Below are positions 1 to 8,749 of a stretch of 64,000 nucleotides of DNA, piece by piece. The notes under the pieces are model-generated. The model was given only the letters and a program-made list of their open reading frames with translations, was not told where the DNA came from and did no database searches. Numbering within the stretch: position 1 is the stretch's first letter; every line of letters begins with the position of its first letter. The stretch comes from Virgibacillus_P tibetensis (GTDB lineage Bacteria; Bacillota; Bacilli; Bacillales; Amphibacillaceae): NCBI RefSeq assembly GCF_036026595.1, contig NZ_JARZFX010000005.1:62001-126000 (forward strand), in the 5' to 3' direction. Both the position numbers and the translations under genes were made by a program.

Positions 1-5
1 GTGAT

Positions 6-42
6 AACCTCAGTGAACAGCATGAAGCTGATCACTGAGGTT
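6..42. terminator. Hairpin downstream of the aldehyde dehydrogenase
   Basis: An 11-bp perfect stem (AACCTCAGTGA / TCACTGAGGTT) encloses a second 4-bp stem (CAGC/GCTG). It sits just past the stop of the minus-strand aldehyde dehydrogenase. The U-run is poor on both strands, so terminator function is likely but not certain. Confidence 0.55.
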
Positions 43-83
43 TCTACAATCTATTTATCCAAAACATCTTTCATGTAAGAAAC

Positions 84-1580
84 TTAATCTACGTCTATTT
101 GAGCACGTTGAAGTTTACCACTGTAATCTACGTAAATAGCTTTCCACTCTGTAAACACATCTAGCGCTTGAACACCAGAGTCACGATGTCCATTCCCAGT
201 ACCTTTTGTTCCACCAAACGGCAAATGAATTTCAGCACCTGTCGTGCCAGCGTTTACATAAACAATACCTGTATCCAAATCACGTTGGGCTTTGAAAACA
301 CGATTAACATCATTTGTGAATATGGAACTTGAAAGTCCGTATGCCACACCATTATTAACTTCGATTGCTTCTTCAAAACTCTTAACAGGAATTAACGATA
401 CAACTGGACCGAAAATTTCTTCCTGTGCAATTCGCATATCGGCAGCTGCGTCTGTAAACAAAGTTGGAGCAAAGTAGTTTCCATTCGCATGGTCATTTTC
501 AGTTAGTGCATAGCCACCAGCTACTAACTTAGCTCCCTCATTTTTACCAATTTCAATGTAACTATTAATTTTTTCCATTCCGGCTTTATTAATAATTGGA
601 CCAACTTTTATCGATTCATCAAGCCCGTTACCAATAGATAGTTTTTCCATTGATGCTAGCAAACGCTCTTCTAATGTTTCTTTTACACTTTCATGAACAA
701 TCACACGGCTGCATGCTGTACAACGTTGTCCACTCGTTCCAAAGGCGCTCCATAGAATACCTTCAACAGCTAAATCAATATCTGCATCATCCATAACGAT
801 TACCGCGTTTTTTCCTCCCATTTCCAGAGAAACTTTTTTCAGTTGTTTGCCGCACTCCCCTGCAATGTTTCGCCCCGTATCGTTTGAGCCTGTAAACGAG
901 ATTACTCGTATATCATCATGATGAACCATAGCATCACCAACTGTAGACCCTGCGCCAAATACAACATTTATTACCCCATCTGGCAGCCCTGCTTCTTTAA
1001 ATATCTTTGCCAGTTCATATGCCATAATCGGTGTTTCGGTAGCAGGCTTCCATATAACTGCATTCCCTGAAACAATTGCAGGAAATGACTTCCATGTAGC
1101 AATTGCAATCGGGAAATTCCATGGCGTAATGATACCAACTACACCTACTGGAGTACGCTGACTCATAGCAAATTTGTCCTTCAGTTCAGCCGGTGTCGTT
1201 TGCCCAAATAACCGGCGGCCTTCACCAGCCATATAAAACGCCATATCAATTCCTTCTTGCACTTCACCGCGTGCTTCTTCAATGACTTTCCCATTTTCCA
1301 TAGTTAATAATTGTGATAGTCTCTCTTTGCGTTCCTTCATAATATAGCCAACCTGATAAAGCACTTCAGCACGCTGGGGAGCTGGCACTAATGCCCACTC
1401 TTTTTGAGCTTTTTTGGCTGCTGCCACTGCTTCATCTACACTTCCGGCACTCGACAATGGAACTTGAACTATCTCTTCTCCTGTTGCCGGGTTAATAACG
1501 GCTGTAGATTCGCTCACTTCAACCCATTTTCCATTAATGTAGTTTGCTAGCTTTTTAGTTTCTAATGATACTGCTGTCAT
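84..1580 (-). CDS. NAD(P)-dependent aldehyde dehydrogenase
   Basis: A full-length (498 aa) member of the aldehyde dehydrogenase superfamily, which oxidises an aldehyde to the carboxylate with NAD(P)+. Visible residues are the oxyanion-site Asn155 in PWNFP, cofactor-binding Lys178 in IWKPA, general base Glu253 in LEMGG and the nucleophile Cys287 in GTSGQRC. The C-terminal PFGGTKGTGNGHRDSG stretch resembles ALDHs acting on amino-acid-derived semialdehydes. The downstream aminotransferase and NhaC genes on the same strand fit amino-acid catabolism, but the substrate cannot be read from sequence. The AGGAGG-type site ahead of the ATG supports the start. Confidence 0.93.
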   Translation of the reverse strand: MTAVSLETKKLANYINGKWVEVSESTAVINPATGEEIVQVPLSSAGSVDEAVAAAKKAQKEWALVPAPQRAEVLYQVGYIMKERKERLSQLLTMENGKVIEEARGEVQEGIDMAFYMAGEGRRLFGQTTPAELKDKFAMSQRTPVGVVGIITPWNFPIAIATWKSFPAIVSGNAVIWKPATETPIMAYELAKIFKEAGLPDGVINVVFGAGSTVGDAMVHHDDIRVISFTGSNDTGRNIAGECGKQLKKVSLEMGGKNAVIVMDDADIDLAVEGILWSAFGTSGQRCTACSRVIVHESVKETLEERLLASMEKLSIGNGLDESIKVGPIINKAGMEKINSYIEIGKNEGAKLVAGGYALTENDHANGNYFAPTLFTDAAADMRIAQEEIFGPVVSLIPVKSFEEAIEVNNGVAYGLSSSIFTNDVNRVFKAQRDLDTGIVYVNAGTTGAEIHLPFGGTKGTGNGHRDSGVQALDVFTEWKAIYVDYSGKLQRAQIDVD

Positions 1581-1664
1581 GAAAAAACCTCCTAAAAATA
1601 GTTAAAACCTTATTTCATCGATCGTTCACGTATTAGTGTGATCGTTGATGAACCAGAAATTTAT

Positions 1665-1975
1665 TCCTTCTGTTTACCTGACCTAAAAAATACAGCCATT
1701 GGCGTAGAATCCTGATAAGCAGTATGTACACCAATTAATAAATTAGTTTCTTCTACAACTTGTGTAGATAAAACGATACCTGATTTGTTTCAAATGATAC
1801 TTTTGCATAGCCCTAACCATAAACGCAGCTCCACTTTCATGCCCCGCTGATATTACCTGAATGAAGACTCATCATATAAAACACTGAGAACTGATAGATA
1901 GCTTTCTCCCAGCACACACAAAGTTCTTTTGACATAGATTCCTTCTTCATACACGGTCATCTTACATGTCTTTTC
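1665..1975 (-). pseudogene. Decayed N-terminal fragment of a thiamine-diphosphate enzyme (acetolactate synthase-like)
   Basis: Minus-strand translation in shifting frames gives pieces such as VISAGHESGAAFMVRAM and VVEETNLLIGVHTAYQDSTP. These are typical of the N-terminal pyrimidine-binding domain of acetolactate synthase-like ThDP enzymes, including the catalytic Glu of the HE(S/Q)GAAFM motif. At least two frameshifts separate the pieces, and nothing of the other two domains follows. This explains the otherwise gene-free 400 bp between the aldehyde dehydrogenase and the aminotransferase. The identification is family-level pattern recognition. Confidence 0.6.
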
Positions 1976-1986
1976 CATGGCGGGAT

Positions 1987-3174
1987 TTACGTCCATGATT
2001 TGGTCATCTCCTTTAAATTAAGCTTCTTTAACCGATGGATAACTTCATCCAATCTTTCTGTTGTAACAGATAATGATATTCGAATATAGCCTTCACCATT
2101 TGCACCAAATGCAATTCCTGGTGTCACTATTATTCCTGCATCATTCAATAGTAAAGCAGCAAATTCCGCAGAACGAATACCTTCAGGAACCTTTGCCCAA
2201 AGGAATATGGTTCCTTTTGGCTTTTCAGCATAAATGCCTATTTCCTTTAATGCACCATGCATTTTTTCCATCCGTTCTTTGTAGATTGCATTATTTGCTG
2301 CTACTGTGGAGAAGTCACTTCTTAAAGCAGCAGCAGCCGCTTTTTGGATAGGGAGAAATTGAGATGTATCAATATTGCTTTTTAATGTCGCCAATGCTTT
2401 AATTATTTCTTTATTGCCGACAATATAGCCCATTCTCCAACCTGTCATATTAAAACTTTTGGACAATGACCCGAATTCTACTGCATACTCTTTTGCGTTT
2501 GGCGCCTGCAATACACTTGGAGCTTTGTACTTGTCGAAAGTCACAAGATCATAAGCTGCATCATTAGCAAGCATAATATTGTTTTCTTTTGCAAATGTAA
2601 TCGCTTCCAAAAATGCAGTTAAGTTAACTGTTGCTGCAGTTGGATTGCTCGGATAATTTATAAACATCAGTTTTGCCTGTTGCACATCTCTTTCTGACAG
2701 CTTCCCATAAAGTGGTACAAAACCATTATCCCTATCCAAGGGCAATGATACGCTTTCACCCCCAGCTATATGGACTGCGGTTCGATAAACAGGATAACCT
2801 GGATCTGGCACCAATACAGTATCACCAGGATTAACCACAGCTTGAATAAGATTGGCAATGCCTTCTTTTGAACCTATAAGCGCTAACACTTCTGTATCTG
2901 GGTCTAAATCCACTTCATAGTGCTTTTTATAAAAATAGCTTACCGCCTCTTTAAATTCAGCACACCCGCTATACGTAGAATAACGATGATTTTCCGGCTT
3001 CTTAGCTTCCTCCACCAGCTTATTATAAATAAATTCTGGGGCAGGCAAGTCCGGAGCTCCGATACCCAGATCGATTACATCTACTCCTTCAGCTTCCAAT
3101 TGCTTTTTCTTTCTTTGAAATTCTGAAAATAAATACGGTGGCATGTTTTTCACTTTGTCAGAAACAAAAGACAT
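1987..3174 (-). CDS. PLP-dependent class I/II aminotransferase (LL-diaminopimelate aminotransferase-like)
   Basis: Fold-type I aminotransferase of 395 aa. It has the Schiff-base lysine near residue 239 in GSLSKSFNMTGWRMG, NYPSNPT for cofactor/substrate contacts and the C-terminal arginine in GYIRISLS. The family includes DapL-like and broad-specificity amino acid aminotransferases, and I cannot assign a substrate. The listed start is the second ATG, since GAAGGGG lies 6-7 bases before it and overlaps the reading frame of an earlier in-frame ATG. It lies upstream of the aldehyde dehydrogenase and downstream of nhaC on the same strand, perhaps one catabolic group (inference). Confidence 0.9.
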   Translation of the reverse strand: MSFVSDKVKNMPPYLFSEFQRKKKQLEAEGVDVIDLGIGAPDLPAPEFIYNKLVEEAKKPENHRYSTYSGCAEFKEAVSYFYKKHYEVDLDPDTEVLALIGSKEGIANLIQAVVNPGDTVLVPDPGYPVYRTAVHIAGGESVSLPLDRDNGFVPLYGKLSERDVQQAKLMFINYPSNPTAATVNLTAFLEAITFAKENNIMLANDAAYDLVTFDKYKAPSVLQAPNAKEYAVEFGSLSKSFNMTGWRMGYIVGNKEIIKALATLKSNIDTSQFLPIQKAAAAALRSDFSTVAANNAIYKERMEKMHGALKEIGIYAEKPKGTIFLWAKVPEGIRSAEFAALLLNDAGIIVTPGIAFGANGEGYIRISLSVTTERLDEVIHRLKKLNLKEMTKSWT

Positions 3175-3284
3175 TTTTATCCCCTTCCGCATTTCACTCT
3201 GCGAAATGCCATTTCATATAACTACCACTAGTATAAAACAGAATTACAAAATTTACAATATACTGAATCAGAATTTTGTGATTT

Positions 3285-4871
3285 TTATTTTGCAATTTGT
3301 TTATCTTCTACTGCATCCATTGTACGAGGCTTTCTCAATAATCCAAAGAAAACAGCCAAACCAATGATTACCATAGCCAATCCAAGCCACACGCTACCTG
3401 AAATTCCGAGTACAATATAGCCCACACCTGCAATCACAGCTGCAACAATAGCATATGGTATTTGGGTTGTTACATGATCAATGTGGTGACAGCTCGCACC
3501 TGTGGATGAAAGAATCGTCGTATCAGAAATTGGTGAACAATGATCGCCAAACACTGCACCAGCAAGCACTGCTGCCATCATAGGCAATATAAGTGAAACA
3601 TCAGTTGCCACTGCAATCTGACCAGCAATCGGCAGAAGAATTCCAAATGATCCCCACGATGTACCAGTTGAAAAAGCGATAAAACCCGCCATAATAAAGA
3701 CGATGACTGGTAAAAGTGCCAAGCTGAGATTCGAAGACTCTACAACTCCTGCCAAATAAGTTCCTGTTCCCAGTCCATCAATTAACGTTACAATCGTCCA
3801 TGCGAAAATTAATATAGTAAATCCAGGGAGCATTGACTTCATCCCCTCACGCAAGCCTAAAATGAAATGTGACCCTGTAAGCTTTCCACCTGTAATATGA
3901 CGATAAAACAAGAGGAACGTAATCACTAAGCCTATAATACCACCATATAATAGAGCTTCCGATACATCAGCATTACCAAATATATTCATCAACGTACGCT
4001 CTTCACCATCCAGAGATCCAAGTCCATTTAAGTACATTGCTCCTATTGTTGCTATGAAAAGAACAGCAATAGGGATGAGAAGATCACTAATTCTGCTCGA
4101 CGCACTGCTTGGTAATTTTGATGCTGTATCAATTTGCTCTTTATTGTCAGGATTTAATAGCTCTCCTGTTGTAATAGCACGCTGTTCATGTACTTTCATC
4201 GGACCGAAATCCACTTGCCTTAATGCAATGACAAGTACAACCCCTAATGCAGCCCACACATAGTAATTCATTGGTATAATCTGAATAAATGCACCAAATG
4301 CTGCATACTCTGTAATTCCCTGTGTTACAAAGACGGTTCCGATAATCCCTATAATATAAGCACCCCAGCTGGAAATTGGAGCAATGACACAAATTGGTGC
4401 TGAGGTAGAATCAACAATATATGCAAGCTTTGCACGGGATATGCGATGTTTATCGGTTACAGGCTTTGCAACTTGACCAACTGTTAAACTGTTAAAGTAG
4501 TCATCAACAAACACAATAATCCCTAGAATCATTGTCATGATTTGCGCCCCAGCCCGGGTTTTCACTCGTTGTATCATCCATTCAGCAAATGCCCTTGTCC
4601 CCCCCATCATACTTACAAAGGCTGTTAAAACTCCCAGCATTAATATGAATAATAAGATATAAACATTCCATGTATTTAACGCTCCATCATCAATAAATAC
4701 GCCAATAAATGACTCCCACACTAATTTCAAAGACTCCATCACATTAAAGCTGCCAATGAAGAAAGCAGCAGCAACAATACCTACTCCCAGCGAAAGTAAA
4801 ACACGCTTTGTTAATAAAACCATAATAATTGCTAATATGGGCGGGACTAGTGACCAAATCGTATTCTCCAT
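3285..4871 (-). CDS. NhaC-family Na+/H+ antiporter
   Basis: A 528-aa polytopic membrane protein with roughly eleven or twelve hydrophobic segments. NhaC-family hallmarks are visible: DDYFNSLTVG in the middle of the first half, STSAPICVIAPISSWGAY, and FSTGTSWGSFGILLPIAG with GDHCSPISDTTILSS in the second half. Family members exchange Na+ for protons, and some relatives exchange organic anions or amino acids. An AGGAGG-type site precedes the ATG. Whether it serves pH homeostasis or amino-acid exchange linked to the neighbouring aminotransferase cannot be decided from sequence. Confidence 0.88.
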   Translation of the reverse strand: MENTIWSLVPPILAIIMVLLTKRVLLSLGVGIVAAAFFIGSFNVMESLKLVWESFIGVFIDDGALNTWNVYILLFILMLGVLTAFVSMMGGTRAFAEWMIQRVKTRAGAQIMTMILGIIVFVDDYFNSLTVGQVAKPVTDKHRISRAKLAYIVDSTSAPICVIAPISSWGAYIIGIIGTVFVTQGITEYAAFGAFIQIIPMNYYVWAALGVVLVIALRQVDFGPMKVHEQRAITTGELLNPDNKEQIDTASKLPSSASSRISDLLIPIAVLFIATIGAMYLNGLGSLDGEERTLMNIFGNADVSEALLYGGIIGLVITFLLFYRHITGGKLTGSHFILGLREGMKSMLPGFTILIFAWTIVTLIDGLGTGTYLAGVVESSNLSLALLPVIVFIMAGFIAFSTGTSWGSFGILLPIAGQIAVATDVSLILPMMAAVLAGAVFGDHCSPISDTTILSSTGASCHHIDHVTTQIPYAIVAAVIAGVGYIVLGISGSVWLGLAMVIIGLAVFFGLLRKPRTMDAVEDKQIAK

Positions 4872-5111
4872 CCAGAAACCTCCTTTAATTTTTAAATCTT
4901 TTCTAATTCTTATTTTATTAACCTCTCTACCCTCCTCAAATTGTAAGTGCTTACATTTATGGTTATTTTTATTATTCTATTCCACTGTAGATAATACCTC
5001 TTTTTACAGTAATTTTTTACTCTATTCTTTAAATATGTAAATTTCATCGCTATTTTTTGTTAAGATAAAAGTATGTGAAAATAATTGGATTGGAAATACC
5101 GTTACTCGCCA

Positions 5112-5163
5112 ACCAAAATAGTTGGGACTGCACCTTTGGTTCACCCCACCGAAAAGTAATGTT
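5112..5163. repeat. Dispersed intergenic repeat, direct copy 1
   Basis: About 50 bp containing CACCTTTGGTTCACCCCACC followed by GAAAAG. A second copy with the same orientation and few changes lies at 5565-5615. No gene explains it; the 147-aa open frame crossing here on the minus strand has an amino acid composition typical of chance translation. Confidence 0.75.
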
Positions 5164-5231
5164 GTTTTTGACACAGAATCTATATAAGACGAAGTAATGA
5201 AAATTCTCTTTCATGACACTCTTTCTGATGA

Positions 5232-5410
5232 TGGTTGAGTGCTTGGATTCGCTTCGGCAGAATACTTCGCTTTCCATGGGCACGGCCTCAGCCTTCTCAG
5301 AAGCAAAGAACGCTTCTTCCGGGGTCTTCGGACACGTGCTGTTCCTATAGGATAAGGAATGTTCAGTGAAATTTCCTCGCACGAAGAAAATTGTTTTATA
5401 TTTTCGAGGA
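5232..5410 (-). repeat. Bacillaceae-type intergenic repeat element, inverted copy
   Basis: Read on the minus strand this contains CCGAAGACCCCGGAAG, GAGGCTGAGGCCGTGCCC and GGAAAGCGAAGTATTC. It is a diverged inverted counterpart of the element at 5683-5830. Elements of this kind (GGAGGCTCAC...GCCCGCGGAAAGCGAAG) are scattered through genomes of Bacillaceae and are non-coding. Confidence 0.7.
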
Positions 5411-5564
5411 GTCTGCGTATTCTGCCTCCGCTGATAGAGGTTTCCTAAACTTTTAGCTGCGGGAATGCAACATTCCTCAAAATACATCCGCATTTTCTTC
5501 GTGTAATTAAATATTGTCGAGCTTTACTGTGAGGTCTTAGTCAGGGACTGGGATTAATCGTCCC

Positions 5565-5615
5565 ACCAAAAATCTTTGGGGCTGTACCTTTGGTTCGCCC
5601 CACCGAAAAGCTTTG
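5565..5615. repeat. Dispersed intergenic repeat, direct copy 2
   Basis: Second copy of the 5112-5163 element. It shares ACCTTTGGTTC, GCCCCACCGAAAAG and the trailing GTTG. Each direct copy is followed by a larger repeat of the GAAAGCGAAG class in the opposite orientation. Confidence 0.72.
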
Positions 5616-5682
5616 TTGCTTTCCGCAAGAGTCGTCTGTCCACAGCGAAATTTATAAAGCATTAAGTGAATTTTTTATAACA

Positions 5683-5830
5683 TTGCACAATGCTTAGCGG
5701 AGGAAAAACACGAAGACTCCTGCGGGAGGAAAGGCATCGGTGAGACCCCACAGTGCGATAGCACGAGGAGGCTCACCAGCCGCCCGCGGAAAGCGAAGTG
5801 TATTTCCGTAGCGAAGTTAAGTCAGTAACT
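5683..5830 (+). repeat. Bacillaceae-type intergenic repeat element
   Basis: Contains TCCTGCGGGAGGAAAGGCAT, GAGGCTCACCAGCCGCCCGC and GGAAAGCGAAGTGTATTTCC, the signature of a widespread intergenic element in Bacillaceae. It lies immediately upstream of the kynurenine operon, leaving only about 80 bp for its promoter. Confidence 0.75.
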
Positions 5831-5913
5831 AGTTACTTCGTCTTTTATATCAACTACGACAAATAGCAATGAAACCTGCGAAAAATACCAACTAATTAAA
5901 AGAGGTGCTTTAT

Positions 5914-7185
5914 ATGTTTACCGAGAAAGGCTATGCAACTCACTTAGACAGGGAAGATGATTTAAAAAGCTTCCGCAACGAGTTTTACATTTCAGCAGAT
6001 ACAATTTATTTTGATGGAAATTCATTGGGACTATTATCAAAACGAGCAGAAGCTTCCATTCAAACCTTAGTTGAATCGTGGAAAAATTACGCAATAGATG
6101 GATGGACAGAAGGCAATCACCCCTGGTTCTATTTATCTGAAGAACTGGGAAAATTGTCTGCCGATCTTATTGGGACTTCTCCAGAAGAAATTATTATTAC
6201 AGGCTCAACCACTACTAATCTTCACCAGTTAACAGCGAGTTTTTATAAACCCGAGGGAAAAAGGACTAAAATACTGGCAGATGAACTGAATTTCCCTTCT
6301 GATATCTATGCTCTAAAAAGTCAATTGCAACTAAAGGGATATGAGGCTCAAGATCATCTCATTCAGGTTAAAAGTGAAGACGGAAATACACTTGATACAC
6401 AGACAATCATCGATTTCATGGCAGAGGATGTTGCTTTAATTGTCCTGCCAGCTGTCCTCTACCGCAGTGGTCAAATACTGGATATGAAAACATTAACAGA
6501 CGAAGCACATAAGCGCGGAATCCTGATTGGGTTCGACTTATGTCACTCCATCGGATCTGTTCCACATGAGTTATCAGATTGGGGAGTGGACTTTGCATTC
6601 TGGTGCACTTATAAGCATTTAAATGGTGGGCCGGGCAGTGTGGGCGGATTGTACGTAAATCAGAAGCATTTTGGAAATGAGCCCGGGCTTGCTGGTTGGT
6701 TCAGTTCGGATAAAGGAAAACAATTTGATATGGAACATGAGTTAACTGCAGCTCCTCATGCAGGTGCGTATCAGATTGGTACCCCCCATGTCTTAAGTGC
6801 TGCCCCTTTACTAGGTTCCCTGGAAATGTTCCAGGAAGCAGGGATTCAGAACATACGCAAAAAATCACTGCAGTTAACGAATTATTTATTGGAATTGATT
6901 GAAGCTGAATTAAAAGAATTCAAGTTTAAAGTTGCTAACCCCTGTGATGAGATTACCCGTGGAGGTCATATATTTCTTGAACATCCGGAAGCTGCCCGTA
7001 TTTGTAAAGCGTTAAAAGCAGATGGAGTTATACCGGATTTCCGTAATCCAAATGGGATCCGGCTTGCTCCTGTGGCATTGTACAATACATTTGAAGAAGT
7101 ATGGGAGATGGTCCGGATCTTAAAACGAATTATGACTGAAGAGCGTTATAAAAAATATGAAAACAAGCGAGGTGTAATTGCATAA
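5914..7185 (+). CDS. kynU: Kynureninase
   Basis: PLP-dependent hydrolase of 423 aa that cleaves kynurenine to anthranilate and alanine (3-hydroxykynurenine to 3-hydroxyanthranilate). Motifs include the N-terminal YFDGNSLG, the PLP-pyridine Asp near residue 208 in GFDLCHS and the Schiff-base Lys near residue 234 in CTYKHLNGGPGS. The start is the ATG six bases after AGAGGTG; the upstream in-frame GTG is part of that ribosome-binding site. It is the first gene of a three-gene operon, and its TAA overlaps the next ATG (TAATG), implying translational coupling with kynB. Confidence 0.97.
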   Translation: MFTEKGYATHLDREDDLKSFRNEFYISADTIYFDGNSLGLLSKRAEASIQTLVESWKNYAIDGWTEGNHPWFYLSEELGKLSADLIGTSPEEIIITGSTTTNLHQLTASFYKPEGKRTKILADELNFPSDIYALKSQLQLKGYEAQDHLIQVKSEDGNTLDTQTIIDFMAEDVALIVLPAVLYRSGQILDMKTLTDEAHKRGILIGFDLCHSIGSVPHELSDWGVDFAFWCTYKHLNGGPGSVGGLYVNQKHFGNEPGLAGWFSSDKGKQFDMEHELTAAPHAGAYQIGTPHVLSAAPLLGSLEMFQEAGIQNIRKKSLQLTNYLLELIEAELKEFKFKVANPCDEITRGGHIFLEHPEAARICKALKADGVIPDFRNPNGIRLAPVALYNTFEEVWEMVRILKRIMTEERYKKYENKRGVIA

Positions 7186-7826
7186 TGACGAACTGGATTG
7201 ATATTTCGCAGCCATTAACAAATGATATGGCCACCTGGCCAGGTGACACACCTTTCTCTTACTCGTTAACATACACAAAAGAACAGACTGGGTCTGTTAA
7301 TATAGGACAAATAACTGCCAGCTTACATACTGGCACACATGTCGATGCACCCTTCCATTATGACACTGATGGAGAAACTATTGACGAGTTGGATCTTAAC
7401 CGTTATATCGGAAAAGCAACAGTCATTGATGTAAGTCATGTAGAAGAAATTACCGCCGAAGTCTTACAGGAATTTGAACTAAAGAGTGTAAGCCGTCTAT
7501 TATTACGTACGTCCTTACCAAATAATCCGAAACGATTCCCTAGTGAAATGCCAGTGCTTGATCCTGGAGTTGCCCCGTATCTACAACGCAAAGGTGTTAC
7601 ATTAATTGGTGTTGATATGCCTTCCGTGGACACTCCAGACAGTAAAACACTTGAAACACATCATGCTTTATATAATCATGGGATTAACATCTTAGAAAAT
7701 ATTATGCTGGATGCTATTAAACCAGGTATCTATGAATTAATTGCCTTACCACTAGCTATTCACGGGGCTGATGGCAGTCCCGTACGCGCAGTATTACGCC
7801 CACTTACCGAAAAGGAGAGTCTCTAA
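7185..7826 (+). CDS. kynB: Kynurenine formamidase (arylformamidase)
   Basis: Cyclase-family metal-dependent hydrolase, 213 aa, that converts N-formylkynurenine to kynurenine plus formate. The family signature HTGTHVDAP is at residues 48-56 and carries metal-binding His and Asp residues. The C-terminal HGADGSPVRAVL is also typical. It overlaps kynU and kynA by single bases (TAATG at both junctions), so the three are almost certainly co-translated. It supplies the middle step between tryptophan 2,3-dioxygenase and kynureninase. Confidence 0.97.
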   Translation: MTNWIDISQPLTNDMATWPGDTPFSYSLTYTKEQTGSVNIGQITASLHTGTHVDAPFHYDTDGETIDELDLNRYIGKATVIDVSHVEEITAEVLQEFELKSVSRLLLRTSLPNNPKRFPSEMPVLDPGVAPYLQRKGVTLIGVDMPSVDTPDSKTLETHHALYNHGINILENIMLDAIKPGIYELIALPLAIHGADGSPVRAVLRPLTEKESL

Positions 7827-8674
7827 TGAGTGATAGTTATTCGAATGATACATTTAAATCTGAAAAAGGTATTCATACCGACTTCACTGAAAAAATGACC
7901 TATGGAGAATATTTGCAGCTGGATACGCTGTTGTCCAGTCAAAAAAGGTTATCAGATCATCATGATGAGATGTTATTTATTGTTATTCACCAAGTGAGTG
8001 AACTATGGCTAAAGCTGATTATTCATGAAACACAGGCCGCAGTGCGTGCCATTCAACGCGGAGAGCTGCAATCCTCCTTTAAAATGCTGGCACGTGTTTC
8101 TAAAATACAATCTCAAATAATTCAAGCCTGGGATGTTCTCTCCACATTAACACCAGCAGAATATATGGAGTTTCGCGATAAGCTGGGAAATGCATCTGGA
8201 TTCCAATCTTATCAATACCGCCTGGTTGAATTTGTTCTTGGATATAAAACACCTTTTATCTTGAAAATTTACAAAAAAGACCCGGAGCTGCACGCCATCC
8301 TTGAAAAGGCATATCATGGACCAGGACTTTATGATGTTGCCATTCAAGCGCTTGCTGATAATGGTTTTCCTATTAATAAAGCTATTTTGTCCCGCGACTT
8401 TTCAAAAACATATGAAAAGGATCCAACTGTAGAGCAAGCTTGGCTGGAAGTATACAAAGATGTGGACGCCTACTGGGATTTATATCAATTAGGAGAAAAG
8501 CTCGTCGATATAGAAGATTGGTTTCAGCAATGGCGATTCAGGCATATGAAAACAGTAGAGCGCATCATTGGCCACAAGACTGGTACAGGAGGTTCCTCTG
8601 GGGTAGGCTATCTGAAAAAAGTATTGGAACATTATTTCTTCCCCGAGCTATGGGATATACGCACCAAGCTATAA
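7826..8674 (+). CDS. kynA: Tryptophan 2,3-dioxygenase
   Basis: Heme-dependent dioxygenase, 282 aa, the usual bacterial length. It opens the indole ring of L-tryptophan to N-formylkynurenine. Family features are MTYGEYLQLDTLLSSQ near the N-terminus, EMLFIVIHQVSELWLK (the HQ region near the active site), GFQSYQYR, and the C-terminal heme-ligand region HMKTVERIIGHKTGTGGSSG with GVGYL. It is the last of the kyn genes and the first enzyme of the pathway. No kynurenine 3-monooxygenase gene is present here, so the operon as seen ends at anthranilate. Confidence 0.97.
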   Translation: MSDSYSNDTFKSEKGIHTDFTEKMTYGEYLQLDTLLSSQKRLSDHHDEMLFIVIHQVSELWLKLIIHETQAAVRAIQRGELQSSFKMLARVSKIQSQIIQAWDVLSTLTPAEYMEFRDKLGNASGFQSYQYRLVEFVLGYKTPFILKIYKKDPELHAILEKAYHGPGLYDVAIQALADNGFPINKAILSRDFSKTYEKDPTVEQAWLEVYKDVDAYWDLYQLGEKLVDIEDWFQQWRFRHMKTVERIIGHKTGTGGSSGVGYLKKVLEHYFFPELWDIRTKL

Positions 8675-8749
8675 TTATTGACTTATTAACTGATACTAAA
8701 TTGAATTTGTCCAACGAAGAAGCATCTAAAGCAGAAAGGAAGACATTAA

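Noticed and set aside
5050..5493. 147-aa minus-strand open frame
   Set aside because: It runs through the intergenic repeats, has no ribosome-binding site and an unstructured composition; the DNA is better explained as repeat elements.
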